NCBI RefSeq assembly: GCF_029625315.1
Contig: NZ_CP121110.1
Location: forward strand, 2,613,001 to 2,677,000
Length of the DNA: 64,000 nucleotides
From: Flavobacterium ginsengisoli
Lineage (GTDB): Bacteria > Bacteroidota > Bacteroidia > Flavobacteriales > Flavobacteriaceae
Direction: 5' to 3'
In this document: in pieces, positions 8,816 to 17,760 of the stretch
How the letters are laid out: each line of letters starts with the position of its first letter
Position numbering within the stretch: position 1 is the stretch's first letter
The notes under the pieces: model-generated
The model's input: only the letters and a program-made list of their open reading frames with translations
Databases searched by the model: none
Told to the model about the DNA's origin: nothing
Position numbers and translations under genes: made by a program

Positions 8816-8920
8816 GTATAAAGCTGATTTATAGAAGGATCTTTGATACAAGTTAAAAACAACATTCTTAGTACTAAATAGAAACTGGCCGACTATTAAC
8901 TTATTTTTTATAATATAAAC

Positions 8921-9499
8921 ATGACAAAAATGAAAACAAGTACATTAAAACTTTTCGCCGTTGTAACAGCATTTTTAGGAATCAGCTCTTTTGCAACAGC
9001 ACAAAAATCATATGCTTTAGACAGCAAGTCAACTTTTTCTGTTGCGGGTACTTCTACGCTTCACGACTGGGAAATGAAATCAACTTCTGGAACTGGAACA
9101 GCATCATTAAATATTGCCAACGGAAAACTAACCGACATTGAAGCTTTGACTGTAACTCTTTTAGCCGAAAGCGTAAAAAGTGAGAAAAAAAGTATGGATA
9201 AAGTGGCTTATGAGACTTTAAAAACAGACAAAAACAAAAACATTAAATATGTTCTTAAATCTGCTGAAAAAGTAAATGAAACAACTTGGGAATTAACTGG
9301 AACTTATACCATTGCTGGAGTTAGCAAAGCTTACAAAACTACTGTAAAAACTACTGTTACCGCAAATGGATTAAATCTTCAAGGAAGCAACAAAATCACA
9401 TTTACAGATTTCGGAATGAAATCACCGACAGCAATGCTTGGGACAATAAAAACAGGTCAAGACCTGACTATAAAATTTAATTTAAACTTTAATTTATAA
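8921..9499 (+). CDS. Secreted YceI-like domain protein (second of the cluster)
   Basis: 192 residues; an internal ATG at 8930 (MKTSTLKLF) is an equally good start. The signal peptide ends at FATAQ. The body repeats the first paralogue: SKSTFSVAGTSTLHDWEMKS, YVLKSAEKVNETTWELTG, TYTIAGVSKAYKTTVK, KITFTDFGMKSPTAMLG. Only five bases separate it from the downstream barrel gene, so the two are co-transcribed. Lipid or hydrophobic-cargo binding in the periplasm is the family expectation; the ligand here is unknown. Confidence 0.85.
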   Translation: MTKMKTSTLKLFAVVTAFLGISSFATAQKSYALDSKSTFSVAGTSTLHDWEMKSTSGTGTASLNIANGKLTDIEALTVTLLAESVKSEKKSMDKVAYETLKTDKNKNIKYVLKSAEKVNETTWELTGTYTIAGVSKAYKTTVKTTVTANGLNLQGSNKITFTDFGMKSPTAMLGTIKTGQDLTIKFNLNFNL

Positions 9500-9504
9500 A
9501 CGCC

Positions 9505-10953
9505 ATGAAGAAAATTTATATTCTATTCGTTACATTGATCAGCACATTTGCTGTTCAGGCACAAGTTAGTTTTGGAAACATGCAAAACCAAATCTCTAGA
9601 GGAAAAGATGGTATCAATGTTTTTGACGTACAAAAAGATACTAGAGAATTTAAAGGTCTTAGTATTGATCTTGGTGGTGCTTTCAACATGGATTTTCAAG
9701 CAACAAATTCATTCAACGATCAACCTGCTAACATTACTACTACGACTACTACTCCTAATGGAACTACCACTAGAACAATTTCAGGATATCGCTTAATGAA
9801 TACTGAAAACAATTTTACGCTTCCTGCTGCTGATATGTATATTGGTGCTCAATTGTTTGACGGGGTAAGAGTAAATTTAGATATTTATTTAGCTTCAAGA
9901 CACCATAATGATTCTTATGTAAAAGGTGGATACTTACAAATTGACAAACTAGACTTCATCAAAAAAGATTTCCTGGCTGATTTCATGAAATATGCTACAA
10001 TTAAAATTGGACAAATGGAGAACAATTTTGGTGATGCTCACTTCAGAGGTTCTGATAATGGTAATACAATCCGAAATGCATTTGTTGGAAACAACATCAT
10101 GTATTCTTTCACTACAGAAATGGGTATGGAGGTTTACTACAACAGAGACGGATTGGTAAGCATGTTAGGTGTTACAAATGGTAATTTAAATCAAAGTAAT
10201 GAAGAAGTTTTTTATACTAGCGGACCAAACACTAATACAACGCATAGTCCTTCAATCTTAGCTAAATTAGGTTATGACAAACAACTTAATGAAGATTTAA
10301 GAGTAAGATTAACTGGTTCTCTTTATCATAATGCAAATCTTGGTAACGCAAACATATATTCTGCTAACAGATCAGGATTTGGTTATTGGGGTATATTGAA
10401 TAATAATCCTTATAAAAATACCATTACTAAAACCGATGCTAACGGTGTTGTTACTACAACTACAACCGATGTTGCTACTAGTTTTAGTAAGACATCTACT
10501 CCAGAGGCAACATTCAATCCTAATTTCAAAAATTGGGCTACGACATACATGATTAACCCTTTTGTAAAATATAAAGGACTTGAATTCTTCGGAACAATCG
10601 AATTGGCTTCAGGAGGTGATAAAGCCGGTACTGACGACAAACGTACAGCTAATCAATATGCTTCAGAACTTATTTACAGATTTGGAGGAACTGAACAATT
10701 CTATATCGGAGGAAAATACAATACCGTATCTGGAAAATTATCTAATGCTGACGCTAAAAAGGTTACCGTAGATAAATTTGAAGCAAGCGCTGGTTGGTTT
10801 ATGACTAAAAACATTTTAGCTAAATTAAACTACGTTAATCAAAAATATAAAGATTACTCACAATTTACAGGAGATCCTGCTACTGGAAATCTAAACAACT
10901 TTTATGGTGGTAAATTTGAAGGTTTAGTATTCGAAGCAACCATTGCGTTCTAA
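9505..10953 (+). CDS. Outer-membrane beta-barrel (porin-like) protein
   Basis: 482 residues with a signal peptide ending at AVQAQ. Alternating strands run through the whole protein, with repeated aromatic girdle residues (YMINPFVKYKGLEFFGTIEL, YIGGKYNTVSG, ILAKLNYVNQKYKDY) and a terminal strand ending in F (VFEATIAF), typical of barrels assembled by BAM. Thr/Asn-rich loops (near residues 75-90 and 305-325) may face outward. It lies between two YceI-like genes with 5-10 base gaps, so it probably forms one export or uptake unit with them. I do not know the substrate. Confidence 0.75.
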   Translation: MKKIYILFVTLISTFAVQAQVSFGNMQNQISRGKDGINVFDVQKDTREFKGLSIDLGGAFNMDFQATNSFNDQPANITTTTTTPNGTTTRTISGYRLMNTENNFTLPAADMYIGAQLFDGVRVNLDIYLASRHHNDSYVKGGYLQIDKLDFIKKDFLADFMKYATIKIGQMENNFGDAHFRGSDNGNTIRNAFVGNNIMYSFTTEMGMEVYYNRDGLVSMLGVTNGNLNQSNEEVFYTSGPNTNTTHSPSILAKLGYDKQLNEDLRVRLTGSLYHNANLGNANIYSANRSGFGYWGILNNNPYKNTITKTDANGVVTTTTTDVATSFSKTSTPEATFNPNFKNWATTYMINPFVKYKGLEFFGTIELASGGDKAGTDDKRTANQYASELIYRFGGTEQFYIGGKYNTVSGKLSNADAKKVTVDKFEASAGWFMTKNILAKLNYVNQKYKDYSQFTGDPATGNLNNFYGGKFEGLVFEATIAF

Positions 10954-10963
10954 TATAAAAAAA

Positions 10964-11515
10964 ATGAAAACAAGATTTTCAATATTAATTATGGGTTTAG
11001 CAATGTTCTTTTTATTAGGAAGTGCTAAACCCACTTTTTTTCCAGAAGATACGGCTGTGGTAATAAATAAAATAAAGATAGAAATCACAGGTTTATCAAC
11101 TGTCGGCAAATACAATTGCTCTAATACCTTTGCTATAAAAGATACAGTCTTTGTAAATTCAATCAAAAAAAACACTTTTAATACCGACATTAAAATGTCG
11201 AATTTTGATTGCGGCAATAAAGTAATGACTAAAGATTTACAAGGAACTGTAAAGGTTAAGAAATTCCCGAATAGTACTGTTTCCATTAGTGATATAAAAC
11301 CTTGTGGGAAAAATTACAAATGCAAACTAAACTTTTATATTACCGACAAAACATTAAAATACAAAGATTTCATATTATACAATAACGACGACAAAATTCA
11401 AGGAACTTTGAGTTTAAAATTCTCTGATATTGAATTAGAAGCTCCCGTAAAAATGGCGGGATTAATTAAAGTTAAAGATGATATTGTTATTAATTTCAGT
11501 CTATACAAAAACTAA
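10964..11515 (+). CDS. YceI-like/DUF periplasmic protein closing the operon
   Basis: 183 residues from the ATG at 10964 (MKTRFSILIMG), ten bases after the barrel gene; an in-frame ATG at 10943 overlaps that gene and gives an unlikely signal peptide. The signal peptide is followed by a divergent YceI-like fold: KIEITGLSTVGKYNCSN, FDCGNKVMTKDLQGTVK, YITDKTLKYKDFILY, LKFSDIELEAPVKMAGLIKV. Several cysteines (NCSN, DCGNK, PCGKNYKCK) set it apart from the first two paralogues. Likely co-expressed with them. Confidence 0.7.
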   Translation: MKTRFSILIMGLAMFFLLGSAKPTFFPEDTAVVINKIKIEITGLSTVGKYNCSNTFAIKDTVFVNSIKKNTFNTDIKMSNFDCGNKVMTKDLQGTVKVKKFPNSTVSISDIKPCGKNYKCKLNFYITDKTLKYKDFILYNNDDKIQGTLSLKFSDIELEAPVKMAGLIKVKDDIVINFSLYKN

Positions 11516-11691
11516 TTTTTCGCAAAAAAAAATTAAACAGCAAGCGCACAAAAATCAAAATTTGGCACAAGAATTGTTTTGCTCTCAAAAGAAAAAATAA
11601 TCTTACAAAGAGCTCAATCATTTTAAAATTTGTAATTTTATTTTTCAGCCATTTAACCTTTAAGTTTTATCAACCTAAAAAAATTGAAATT

Positions 11692-12090
11692 ATGAAAAAA
11701 CAAATTTTGACATTAGCTGTAATTGCTTTATTAGCATTCGCTGTTCAATCATGCGAGAAAAAAGAAAACAAACCTGCGGAAGACGAATTAACTCTTGGCA
11801 ACAAAGTTGATTCTCTAACAACAGATATCAAAGAAGTAAAAGATACTGCAGTAAGCAAAGCCGAAAATGCCGCTACTAAAGCAAAAGATGCGACAGAAAC
11901 TGCAGCTCAAGACGTAAAAGATGCTACTAAAAAAGCCGCAAATGATGTTGAAAATGCCGCTAAGAAAACAGCAACTGACGTAAAAGACGCTACTAAAAAA
12001 GGAGCTGAAAAAGTAGAAAATGCTGCAAAAGCCGCAAAAGACGGAACTGTAAAAACAGCTAAAGATGTAGATGCGGCTTTGAAAAAATAA
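11692..12090 (+). CDS. Small lipoprotein with Ala/Lys-rich amphipathic repeats
   Basis: 132 residues. Lipobox LLAFAVQSCEKKE puts the lipid anchor at about Cys21. After an acidic linker the mature part is made of near 11-residue repeats (VKDATKKAANDVENAAKKTA and variants), a long amphipathic helix of the kind seen in LEA-like and apolipoprotein-like proteins. A role in envelope stress is only an inference from that repeat type. A compact terminator follows. Confidence 0.65.
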   Translation: MKKQILTLAVIALLAFAVQSCEKKENKPAEDELTLGNKVDSLTTDIKEVKDTAVSKAENAATKAKDATETAAQDVKDATKKAANDVENAAKKTATDVKDATKKGAEKVENAAKAAKDGTVKTAKDVDAALKK

Positions 12091-12110
12091 ACTTCATCTA
12101 AATCCTAACA

Positions 12111-12140
12111 GAAACCATTCGCAAAACGAATGGTTTTTTT
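12111..12140 (+). terminator. Terminator after the repeat lipoprotein
   Basis: Stem AAACCATTCG / CGAATGGTTT with a CAAAA loop and a run of seven T, 20 bases after the stop. Confidence 0.85.
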
Positions 12141-12200
12141 ATGCCCGATCGCAAGCAGATATTTTTGTATTTTTGTCTTCAAATTACAAGATACTACAAC

Positions 12201-12842
12201 ATGCATTTTATATCTCAAGAACTAGAAGATTATATCGAACAGCATTCTGAAAAAGAACCAGAATTACTGGCAAAACTAAATAAAGAAACCTATCAAAAAA
12301 TACTTTTGCCAAGAATGCTGAGCGGTCATTTTCAAGGCCGTGTTTTAAGCATGCTTTCTAAATTGATTCGTCCTGTAAATATTCTCGAAATTGGTACTTA
12401 TACCGGTTATGCGGCTTTATGCTTATGCGAAGGAATGCAAGAAAATGGTAAATTACATACAATTGATATCAAAGAAGAATTGATTGATTTTCAACGAAAA
12501 TATTTTGATATGTCTCCTTGGGGAAAACAAATTTTTCAACATTTAGGTGAAGCCGTAAATATTATTCCAGATTTAGACTTAAAATTTGATTTGGTTTTTA
12601 TAGATGCTGACAAAGAAAACTACTTGAACTATTGGGAAATGATTGTTCCAAAAATGAATAAAGGCGGAATCATTTTATCGGATAATGTTTTGTGGAGCGG
12701 AAAAATTCTGGAGCCAGTTCATCCAAACGATGTTAGCACAAAAGTACTTTTAGAATACAATCAACTTTTGAAAGATGATCCGAGAGTAGAGACGGTTTTA
12801 TTACCAATTCGCGATGGATTGACGGTTTCGAGGGTATTGTAA
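12201..12842 (+). CDS. Class I SAM-dependent O-methyltransferase (caffeoyl-CoA/catechol OMT family)
   Basis: 213 residues from the ATG at 12201 (MHFISQELEDYIEQHS). The frame is open further upstream to 12141, but that part crosses the terminator and promoter. SAM-binding motif ILEIGTYTGYAALCL near residue 60; metal-binding acidic block DLVFIDADKENY near 130 and GGIILSDNVLWSGK near 155 are diagnostic of Methyltransf_3. The enzyme moves a methyl group to a hydroxyl of a small catechol-like substrate. TATTTTTG-like -7 elements lie about 35 bases upstream. Confidence 0.85.
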   Translation: MHFISQELEDYIEQHSEKEPELLAKLNKETYQKILLPRMLSGHFQGRVLSMLSKLIRPVNILEIGTYTGYAALCLCEGMQENGKLHTIDIKEELIDFQRKYFDMSPWGKQIFQHLGEAVNIIPDLDLKFDLVFIDADKENYLNYWEMIVPKMNKGGIILSDNVLWSGKILEPVHPNDVSTKVLLEYNQLLKDDPRVETVLLPIRDGLTVSRVL

Positions 12843-12856
12843 GTTTTTGCTTCTAA

Positions 12857-12945
12857 GATAATGAGGAGCTAAGGTTCTAAGTTCTTTTTAAAGATGCTAA
12901 GTTTCTAAGATTCTAAGCTTTTAAACTAAAAATATACTATTGGGT
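12857..12945. repeat. TAAG-rich dispersed repeat (family E), left part
   Basis: Short tandem-like units of TTCTAAG/GCTAAG (CTAAGGTTCTAAGTTC, GCTAAGTTTCTAAG). Its reverse complement appears at 13081-13120 and again at 54115-54160. Confidence 0.6.
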
Positions 12946-13075
12946 TGCCTCCCAGCTTTAGCTGGAGGAACATAATCTAAAATAAAGGGCTTTAGCCAAA
13001 TTAAGTAATCTTAATTTGGCTAAAGCCTTTCATTTGTCCATAAAAAAACCTCCAGCTAAAGCTGGAGGCAATTAA
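12946..13075. repeat. Nested inverted repeat (family F)
   Basis: Outer arms contain AGCTTTAGCTGGAGG (12955-12969) and CCTCCAGCTAAAGCTGGAGG (13050-13069). The inner arms GGCTTTAGCCAAATTAAG / CTTAATTTGGCTAAAGCC form a long stem around 12989-13028. It lies between convergent genes and can fold from either strand, so it may end both transcripts. Confidence 0.7.
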
Positions 13076-13128
13076 TATATAAACCTTAGTATCTTAGTAT
13101 CTCAGAATCTTAGCACCTTAAAAAAAAT

Positions 13129-13692
13129 CTATCCTGGAAAATACTGCGGCTTTAACTTTCTATAAACTAAATAAAGTAAAAATCCGAAGAGTGCTCCAAA
13201 GAAATACCCAGTAAGAATATCACCTGGATAATGCAATCCTAAATAAATTCGACTGTAAGCAAAGATTAAAGGCCACAGAAATAAGAATCCTAAATATTTA
13301 AAGTAACGTTTTAAAATCAAAAATAAGAAAGTCGCAACCGCCATCGTGTTAGCTGCATGCCCTGAGAAAAAGCTATATGATTGCCTAACTTGAACAACAC
13401 GAATAATAGTATTTACTTCAGGATCATTACATGGTCGCAAACGCTGGAAAGTATGTTTAAATAAATTACAAGTCTGATCTGTAAAAGCAATCAGAATAGC
13501 AATAAAAAACAATAAATACAGGGTTTGTTTTCCTCCTATTTTTTTATAAATAAGATAGAATAGAAATAAGAAAAATGGCGTCCAATACAACTGATTGGTT
13601 ATAATAAGCCATAATTTATCGAATGTTTCAGAGCCTAATCCATTAAGAAAGATTAAAAGTTCTTTATCTAATTCCTGTATTTTTTCAAGCAT
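13129..13692 (-). CDS. PAP2-family membrane phosphatase
   Basis: 187 residues with five or six membrane helices. All three phosphatase motifs are present: the TFQRLRPC block near residue 83 (KxxxxxxRP type), SFFSGHAAN near 108, and YSRIYLGLHYPGDI near 149, giving the catalytic histidines and the arginine. Members dephosphorylate lipid phosphates such as undecaprenyl pyrophosphate or phosphatidic acid at the outer face of the inner membrane. The start codon immediately follows or overlaps the tatA stop at 13692, so the two genes are co-transcribed. Confidence 0.9.
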   Translation of the reverse strand: MLEKIQELDKELLIFLNGLGSETFDKLWLIITNQLYWTPFFLFLFYLIYKKIGGKQTLYLLFFIAILIAFTDQTCNLFKHTFQRLRPCNDPEVNTIIRVVQVRQSYSFFSGHAANTMAVATFLFLILKRYFKYLGFLFLWPLIFAYSRIYLGLHYPGDILTGYFFGALFGFLLYLVYRKLKPQYFPG

Positions 13693-14039
13693 TACATTTG
13701 GCGTTTAATAGGTCCAGAAAGGTTATCAATATCTTCTTTTACTTTTTCTATTTCAGTTGCAGTATCTCCTAAAAGGTTTCCTGTATCTCCAAGTAAATTA
13801 GATTTTGCATTATTAATTTCTGCATTGATATTTCCTGTAAGATCATTCAAAGATTTCGCATCAAGACCATTTGCCTCTGCCCCTTTCTGAATTTCACTTT
13901 TAATATCATTAGTTGCATTTTTTAATTGAGCCATTGCTTTCCCCATTGTACGCGCAATTTCTGGCACTTTATCAGAACCAAAAAGCATTAGCACTATAAA
14001 CAGTATGAAAACTAATTCTCCTCCTCCTATACCAAACAT
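13692..14039 (-). CDS. tatA: Sec-independent translocase TatA/TatE-family protein
   Basis: 115 residues. One N-terminal membrane helix (GELVFILFIVLMLFG) with the FGSDKVPEIARTMGKAMAQLKNATND amphipathic helix is the TatA/B signature. The acidic C-terminal tail (two LLGDTGNLLGDT-like repeats) is variable. With TatC it would form the pore that exports folded proteins; tatC is not in the window. It overlaps the PAP2 gene by one base. TatA and TatB are hard to tell apart in Bacteroidota; I favour TatA. Confidence 0.85.
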   Translation of the reverse strand: MFGIGGGELVFILFIVLMLFGSDKVPEIARTMGKAMAQLKNATNDIKSEIQKGAEANGLDAKSLNDLTGNINAEINNAKSNLLGDTGNLLGDTATEIEKVKEDIDNLSGPIKRQM

Positions 14040-14133
14040 AACTTTTATTTTTGTTGTCGCAAAGATATTAAACTTTTCAGGTTAGTGTTTTAAAATTAAC
14101 TTAAAAAGTCCTTTAAAATGCATTTCCTAAAAA

Positions 14134-14173
14134 GAAAAAAGTTCATCAAGCTTTTAAACCTGATGAACTTTTC
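14134..14173 (-). terminator. Terminator downstream of the M1 peptidase gene
   Basis: Inverted repeat AAAAGTTCATCA ... TGATGAACTTTT, T-rich on the reverse strand, in the gap between the M1 peptidase stop and tatA. Confidence 0.7.
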
Positions 14174-14192
14174 ATTCTAATCCTTATTCTAT

Positions 14193-16436
14193 TTAGTCAA
14201 ATTTCGACTTTGTTTCTACTTTTGGCCAAGAGTTATTGGTTACATCAATATCTGCTGTTAGCAATTGTGGGTCAATTTGAATACTCTTAATTGCTTTTGT
14301 AGTAGCATAAACCTTCTTAGCTGTATCATTACTTTTTCTCCAGATTTGCGCTGGGTATTTGTAATTATCTTTAGAACCATCTTCATAAGTAATCTCAACT
14401 AAAATAGGCATAATCATTCCGCCTGGTTTATTAAATTCTACTTCGTAGAAATACTTTGGAGATTTAATAGAAGCTTTTTCTTCAGCTGTAAAAGTCTGAT
14501 CTACGTAATCTGCCAAAGGCTTGAAATCTTCTATTTTTAAAGCTTTTTTCTTAGAGCTATTTACTTCTGCATTATCTCCGGCAACCAAGTAAACAAATGG
14601 CCCTTTTTCGAATCCAAAACGTCCTTTTCTCACTTTTACATCTTTAATATCTGTCGTCGGAGTATCAGAAACATAATATTGTTTTACATCTTTAATTCCA
14701 ATATCTACAAAATCTGTAGAATAGAACCATCCTCTCCAGAACCAATCTAAATCTACTGCAGAAGCATCTTCCATTGTTCTAAAGAAATCTTCTGGAGTTG
14801 GGTGCTTAAATTTCCATCTGTTTGCATACGTTTTGAATGCATGATCGAATAATTCTCTTCCCATAACTACTTCTCTTAAAATATTAAGACCTGTAGCTGG
14901 TTTTCCGTAAGCATTATTTCCAAATTGGTGAATTGTTTCAGAGTTTGACATAATTGGCTCCAAAAACTTTTGATCACCACTCATGTAAGGAACAATATTT
15001 TTAGCTGGTCCTCTTCTTGAAGGGAAAGTTGGATCTAATTCCTGTTCTGCTAAATACTCTAAAAATGAGTTCAAACCTTCATCCATCCAAGTCCATTGAC
15101 GCTCATCTGAATTTACGATCATTGGGAAAAAATTATGCCCTACTTCGTGAATAACAACACCAATCATTCCATTTTTCACCTCTTTGCTAGTCACTCCATT
15201 TTCGTCCGGACGACCAAAATTCCAGCAAATCATCGGATATTCCATTCCTTGATCTTCTGCAGAAACAGAAACTGCTTTTGGATAAGGATAATCAAAAGTA
15301 TGTGCAGAATAGCTTTTTAAAGTATGTGCAACAGTCATTGTTGAAGTTTCTCCCCAAAGCGGATTTGCTTCTTTTGGATAAACAGACTCTGCCATTACCA
15401 CTTTATTATTCAATTTTACAGCCATTGCATCGTAAATGAATTTTCTAGAAGAAGCAATTCCGAAATCACGAACATTTTTAGCACTGAATTTCCAAGTTTT
15501 TTTCTTGTCAGAGAAACCTTTTTCAGCCGCCTCTGCTTCTGCCTGTGTTACAATAACAACAGGTTTGTCAAATGATTTTTGTGCTTGCTCGTATCTTTTT
15601 ACTTGTTCAGCTGTAAATACTTCGCTTCTGTTCATCAATTCTCCAGTTGCATCGATTACGTGATCTGCAGGCACTGTAATATTTACATCAAAGTTTCCAA
15701 AAGGAAGCGCAAACTCTCCACTTCCCCAGAATTGCATGTTCTGCCATCCTTCAACATCATTGTAAACCGCCATTCTTGGATAGAATTGTGCAATTACATA
15801 TAATTTATTACCGTCTTTCTCGAATAGTTCATATCCTGAACGACCGCCTTCTTTTCTATAATTGTTGATATTGTACCACCATTTGATTGAGAAAGAAATT
15901 TTCTCTCCAGGTTTTAAAGGCGAAGTCAAATTAATACGCATCATCGTTTCATTGATCGTATAAGACATCGGATTTCCTTTAACATCTTTAACTTGCTCGA
16001 TATTAAAACCGCGCTCTAAATCTTTTTTCAAATATTTAGAAGAAAAGCCATCAAGCGCAAGAACCTGACTGATTTTATCGCTTTCCGCCAATGTGCTTTG
16101 TGTATTTGCTCTTGCTTGATTTTGATCTAATTGCACCCACAAATATTCCAGACTATCTGGCGAATTATTAGTGTAGGTAATTGTTTCAGACCCGCTTAAT
16201 TTTGAATTTTTATCATCTAATTCAACATCAATTTTGTAATCTGCTTGCTGTTGGTAATAAGCTGGCCCTGGAGCTCCAGAAGCCGTACGAAACATGTTTG
16301 GAGTTGCCAACAAATCGTACATTTGGCTAAACTTGTTGGTATCGTACTTACCTTCTTGTTTAGCAGGTGTGGTTGTTGCTTTCTCCTGCGCCACTAACAT
16401 TGCAGGAAAAAGTAATAATAATGAAAGTTTTTTCAT
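14193..16436 (-). CDS. M1-family zinc metallopeptidase (secreted)
   Basis: 747 residues with signal peptide (LLLLFPAMLVAQ). Catalytic zinc site VVIHEVGHNFFP near residue 430 followed by WTWMDEGLNSF about 20 residues on supplies HExxH-18-E. The exopeptidase substrate motif is altered to the usual bacteroidetal SAEDQGMEYPM. An N-terminal saddle (about 50-290) and a C-terminal helical or beta part complete the plan. Expected to cleave peptides in the periplasm or outside. The next gene upstream (DUF6702) often accompanies this peptidase in Flavobacteriaceae, as I recall. Confidence 0.92.
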   Translation of the reverse strand: MKKLSLLLLFPAMLVAQEKATTTPAKQEGKYDTNKFSQMYDLLATPNMFRTASGAPGPAYYQQQADYKIDVELDDKNSKLSGSETITYTNNSPDSLEYLWVQLDQNQARANTQSTLAESDKISQVLALDGFSSKYLKKDLERGFNIEQVKDVKGNPMSYTINETMMRINLTSPLKPGEKISFSIKWWYNINNYRKEGGRSGYELFEKDGNKLYVIAQFYPRMAVYNDVEGWQNMQFWGSGEFALPFGNFDVNITVPADHVIDATGELMNRSEVFTAEQVKRYEQAQKSFDKPVVIVTQAEAEAAEKGFSDKKKTWKFSAKNVRDFGIASSRKFIYDAMAVKLNNKVVMAESVYPKEANPLWGETSTMTVAHTLKSYSAHTFDYPYPKAVSVSAEDQGMEYPMICWNFGRPDENGVTSKEVKNGMIGVVIHEVGHNFFPMIVNSDERQWTWMDEGLNSFLEYLAEQELDPTFPSRRGPAKNIVPYMSGDQKFLEPIMSNSETIHQFGNNAYGKPATGLNILREVVMGRELFDHAFKTYANRWKFKHPTPEDFFRTMEDASAVDLDWFWRGWFYSTDFVDIGIKDVKQYYVSDTPTTDIKDVKVRKGRFGFEKGPFVYLVAGDNAEVNSSKKKALKIEDFKPLADYVDQTFTAEEKASIKSPKYFYEVEFNKPGGMIMPILVEITYEDGSKDNYKYPAQIWRKSNDTAKKVYATTKAIKSIQIDPQLLTADIDVTNNSWPKVETKSKFD

Positions 16437-16502
16437 AAAAATTTAATGGTAATTTCTTTAGGCTGTGAAAATAGTAATTAAAACATTAATTTTACCAATA
16501 CA

Positions 16503-17008
16503 TTAATATTTTAACAATTCTTTCCTTGAAGATTCTGTAAAAAGAACACTTCTTTTGGTATCAAATGCTGAAATATGTGTAATGTTTTGCTGTTCTGAAT
16601 TCCAATCTACCAAAATCGTATTTGAAATTTCAAGTGTTTTAAACTTATCTATATCCTTAATTCTAGAATAACACACCAAAACATCGTCAGCTTCAACTTC
16701 TTTAGATAAAAAAGTTATCACTTTTGATTGCCCGTTTACTTTAATTAAAAAGTGTTCTGATAAATATTTTTTTAATAATTCAACATCTGCTGGAGTCTCT
16801 TTACTTGTACCAACAAACGTCTTTTTGTGATACTTTTTTTCCATTGCATTATTCAAATCATCAATAAAAATGCGGGAAGTAATTTGTAGCATCTTCTTTT
16901 CTGCCGCATAATTTACTTGAAAAACACCTACATAAAATTTATGAAAAGCAAATGCAGAAGACAATATAAACAAAAGCCCCAGCAAAGGGAAAATTAACTT
17001 TTTTTCAT
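16503..17008 (-). CDS. DUF6702 family protein (start region frameshifted as written)
   Basis: Small periplasmic protein, resembling DUF6702 (HKFYVGVFQVNYAAEKKMLQ, RIFIDDLNNAMEKKY, near-C-terminal DWNSEQQNITHISAF). Only a TTG start at 16985 keeps the frame as written and it cuts the signal peptide. If T7 at 16999-17005 is T8, the ATG at 17008 gives MKKKLIFPLLGLLFILSSA, a proper signal peptide, 168 residues, and an ATGA overlap with the stop of the upstream gene. That overlap makes the correction convincing. Function unknown. Confidence 0.75.
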
Positions 17009-17760
17009 TTTTGAGTAGCCTCAGCTTTCTTAAAATCTTTATTCTTATTAATCATAAAGTCCATTAATTGAAACTTCTGATCTGGATCTACTAATTGTTT
17101 AGAACGAGGATCGTTTGAGCAGTACATTAAGAAAAGTTCAATTTCATCATCTTTCAAATTAAGCGTCTTAATATAAAAGTCTTTTTTAAAATTGTCTTTA
17201 GCATATTCTACAAAAGCAATATCTGTAACTTCTTCGTCTTTTACTTCGTCTTTTTTACTCAAAAGTTTTTTGACATCTTTAAAAATTCGAACAAAATCAG
17301 TTCCATATTTTATAGTCTGATCCGACATCATTGCATTATTTTTCGCTGTAGACTGGTTATCGTCCTCAAACTGCATATCTACATACTTCTGCGAACCACC
17401 TTGTAACGCTTTTACTTTTAATTCTTTATGAACAACAACTTCTTTAAGCTGATTGTTAACCAAATCTAATTTTACTTTCAAAAGAATCTCAGCACAATCT
17501 TTTTCAGTTAAAACTATTTTTTTTGATTGAAATGTGAGGCCAGAGAATAGTAAAGTATCTTTTGGTTGCGCAACAATATCAAACAAACCGCCAGCACCAA
17601 TAAATGTCCTAACATTTGCATTGATATTCATTACATAACCACTTTCTATGGCTAAAAAATCATTTATAACCTGACCGTGTAATGGTTTCCTAAAACCGTT
17701 TTGTCCTAATACAAATTGACAAAATAAGCAGACAACGAGTACTCCTAATTTATTTTTCAT
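17005..17760 (-). CDS. CarboxypepD_reg-like domain protein, third paralogue
   Basis: 251 residues with signal peptide (CLFCQFVLGQ). Residues about 25-105 look like the carboxypeptidase-regulatory-like beta-sandwich found at the N-terminus of SusC/TonB receptors (KPLHGQVINDFLAIESGYVMN, DTLLFSGLTFQSKKIVLTE, LKEVVVHKELK). The rest is helical and unique. It overlaps the previous gene by about 11 bases (translational coupling). The paralogues probably act together in the envelope; the partner is unknown. Confidence 0.7.
   Translation of the reverse strand: MKNKLGVLVVCLFCQFVLGQNGFRKPLHGQVINDFLAIESGYVMNINANVRTFIGAGGLFDIVAQPKDTLLFSGLTFQSKKIVLTEKDCAEILLKVKLDLVNNQLKEVVVHKELKVKALQGGSQKYVDMQFEDDNQSTAKNNAMMSDQTIKYGTDFVRIFKDVKKLLSKKDEVKDEEVTDIAFVEYAKDNFKKDFYIKTLNLKDDEIELFLMYCSNDPRSKQLVDPDQKFQLMDFMINKNKDFKKAEATQK

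Noticed and set aside
9548..10771. Alternative open frames inside the barrel gene
   Set aside because: They are shadows on other frames with no start signal and no homology pattern.
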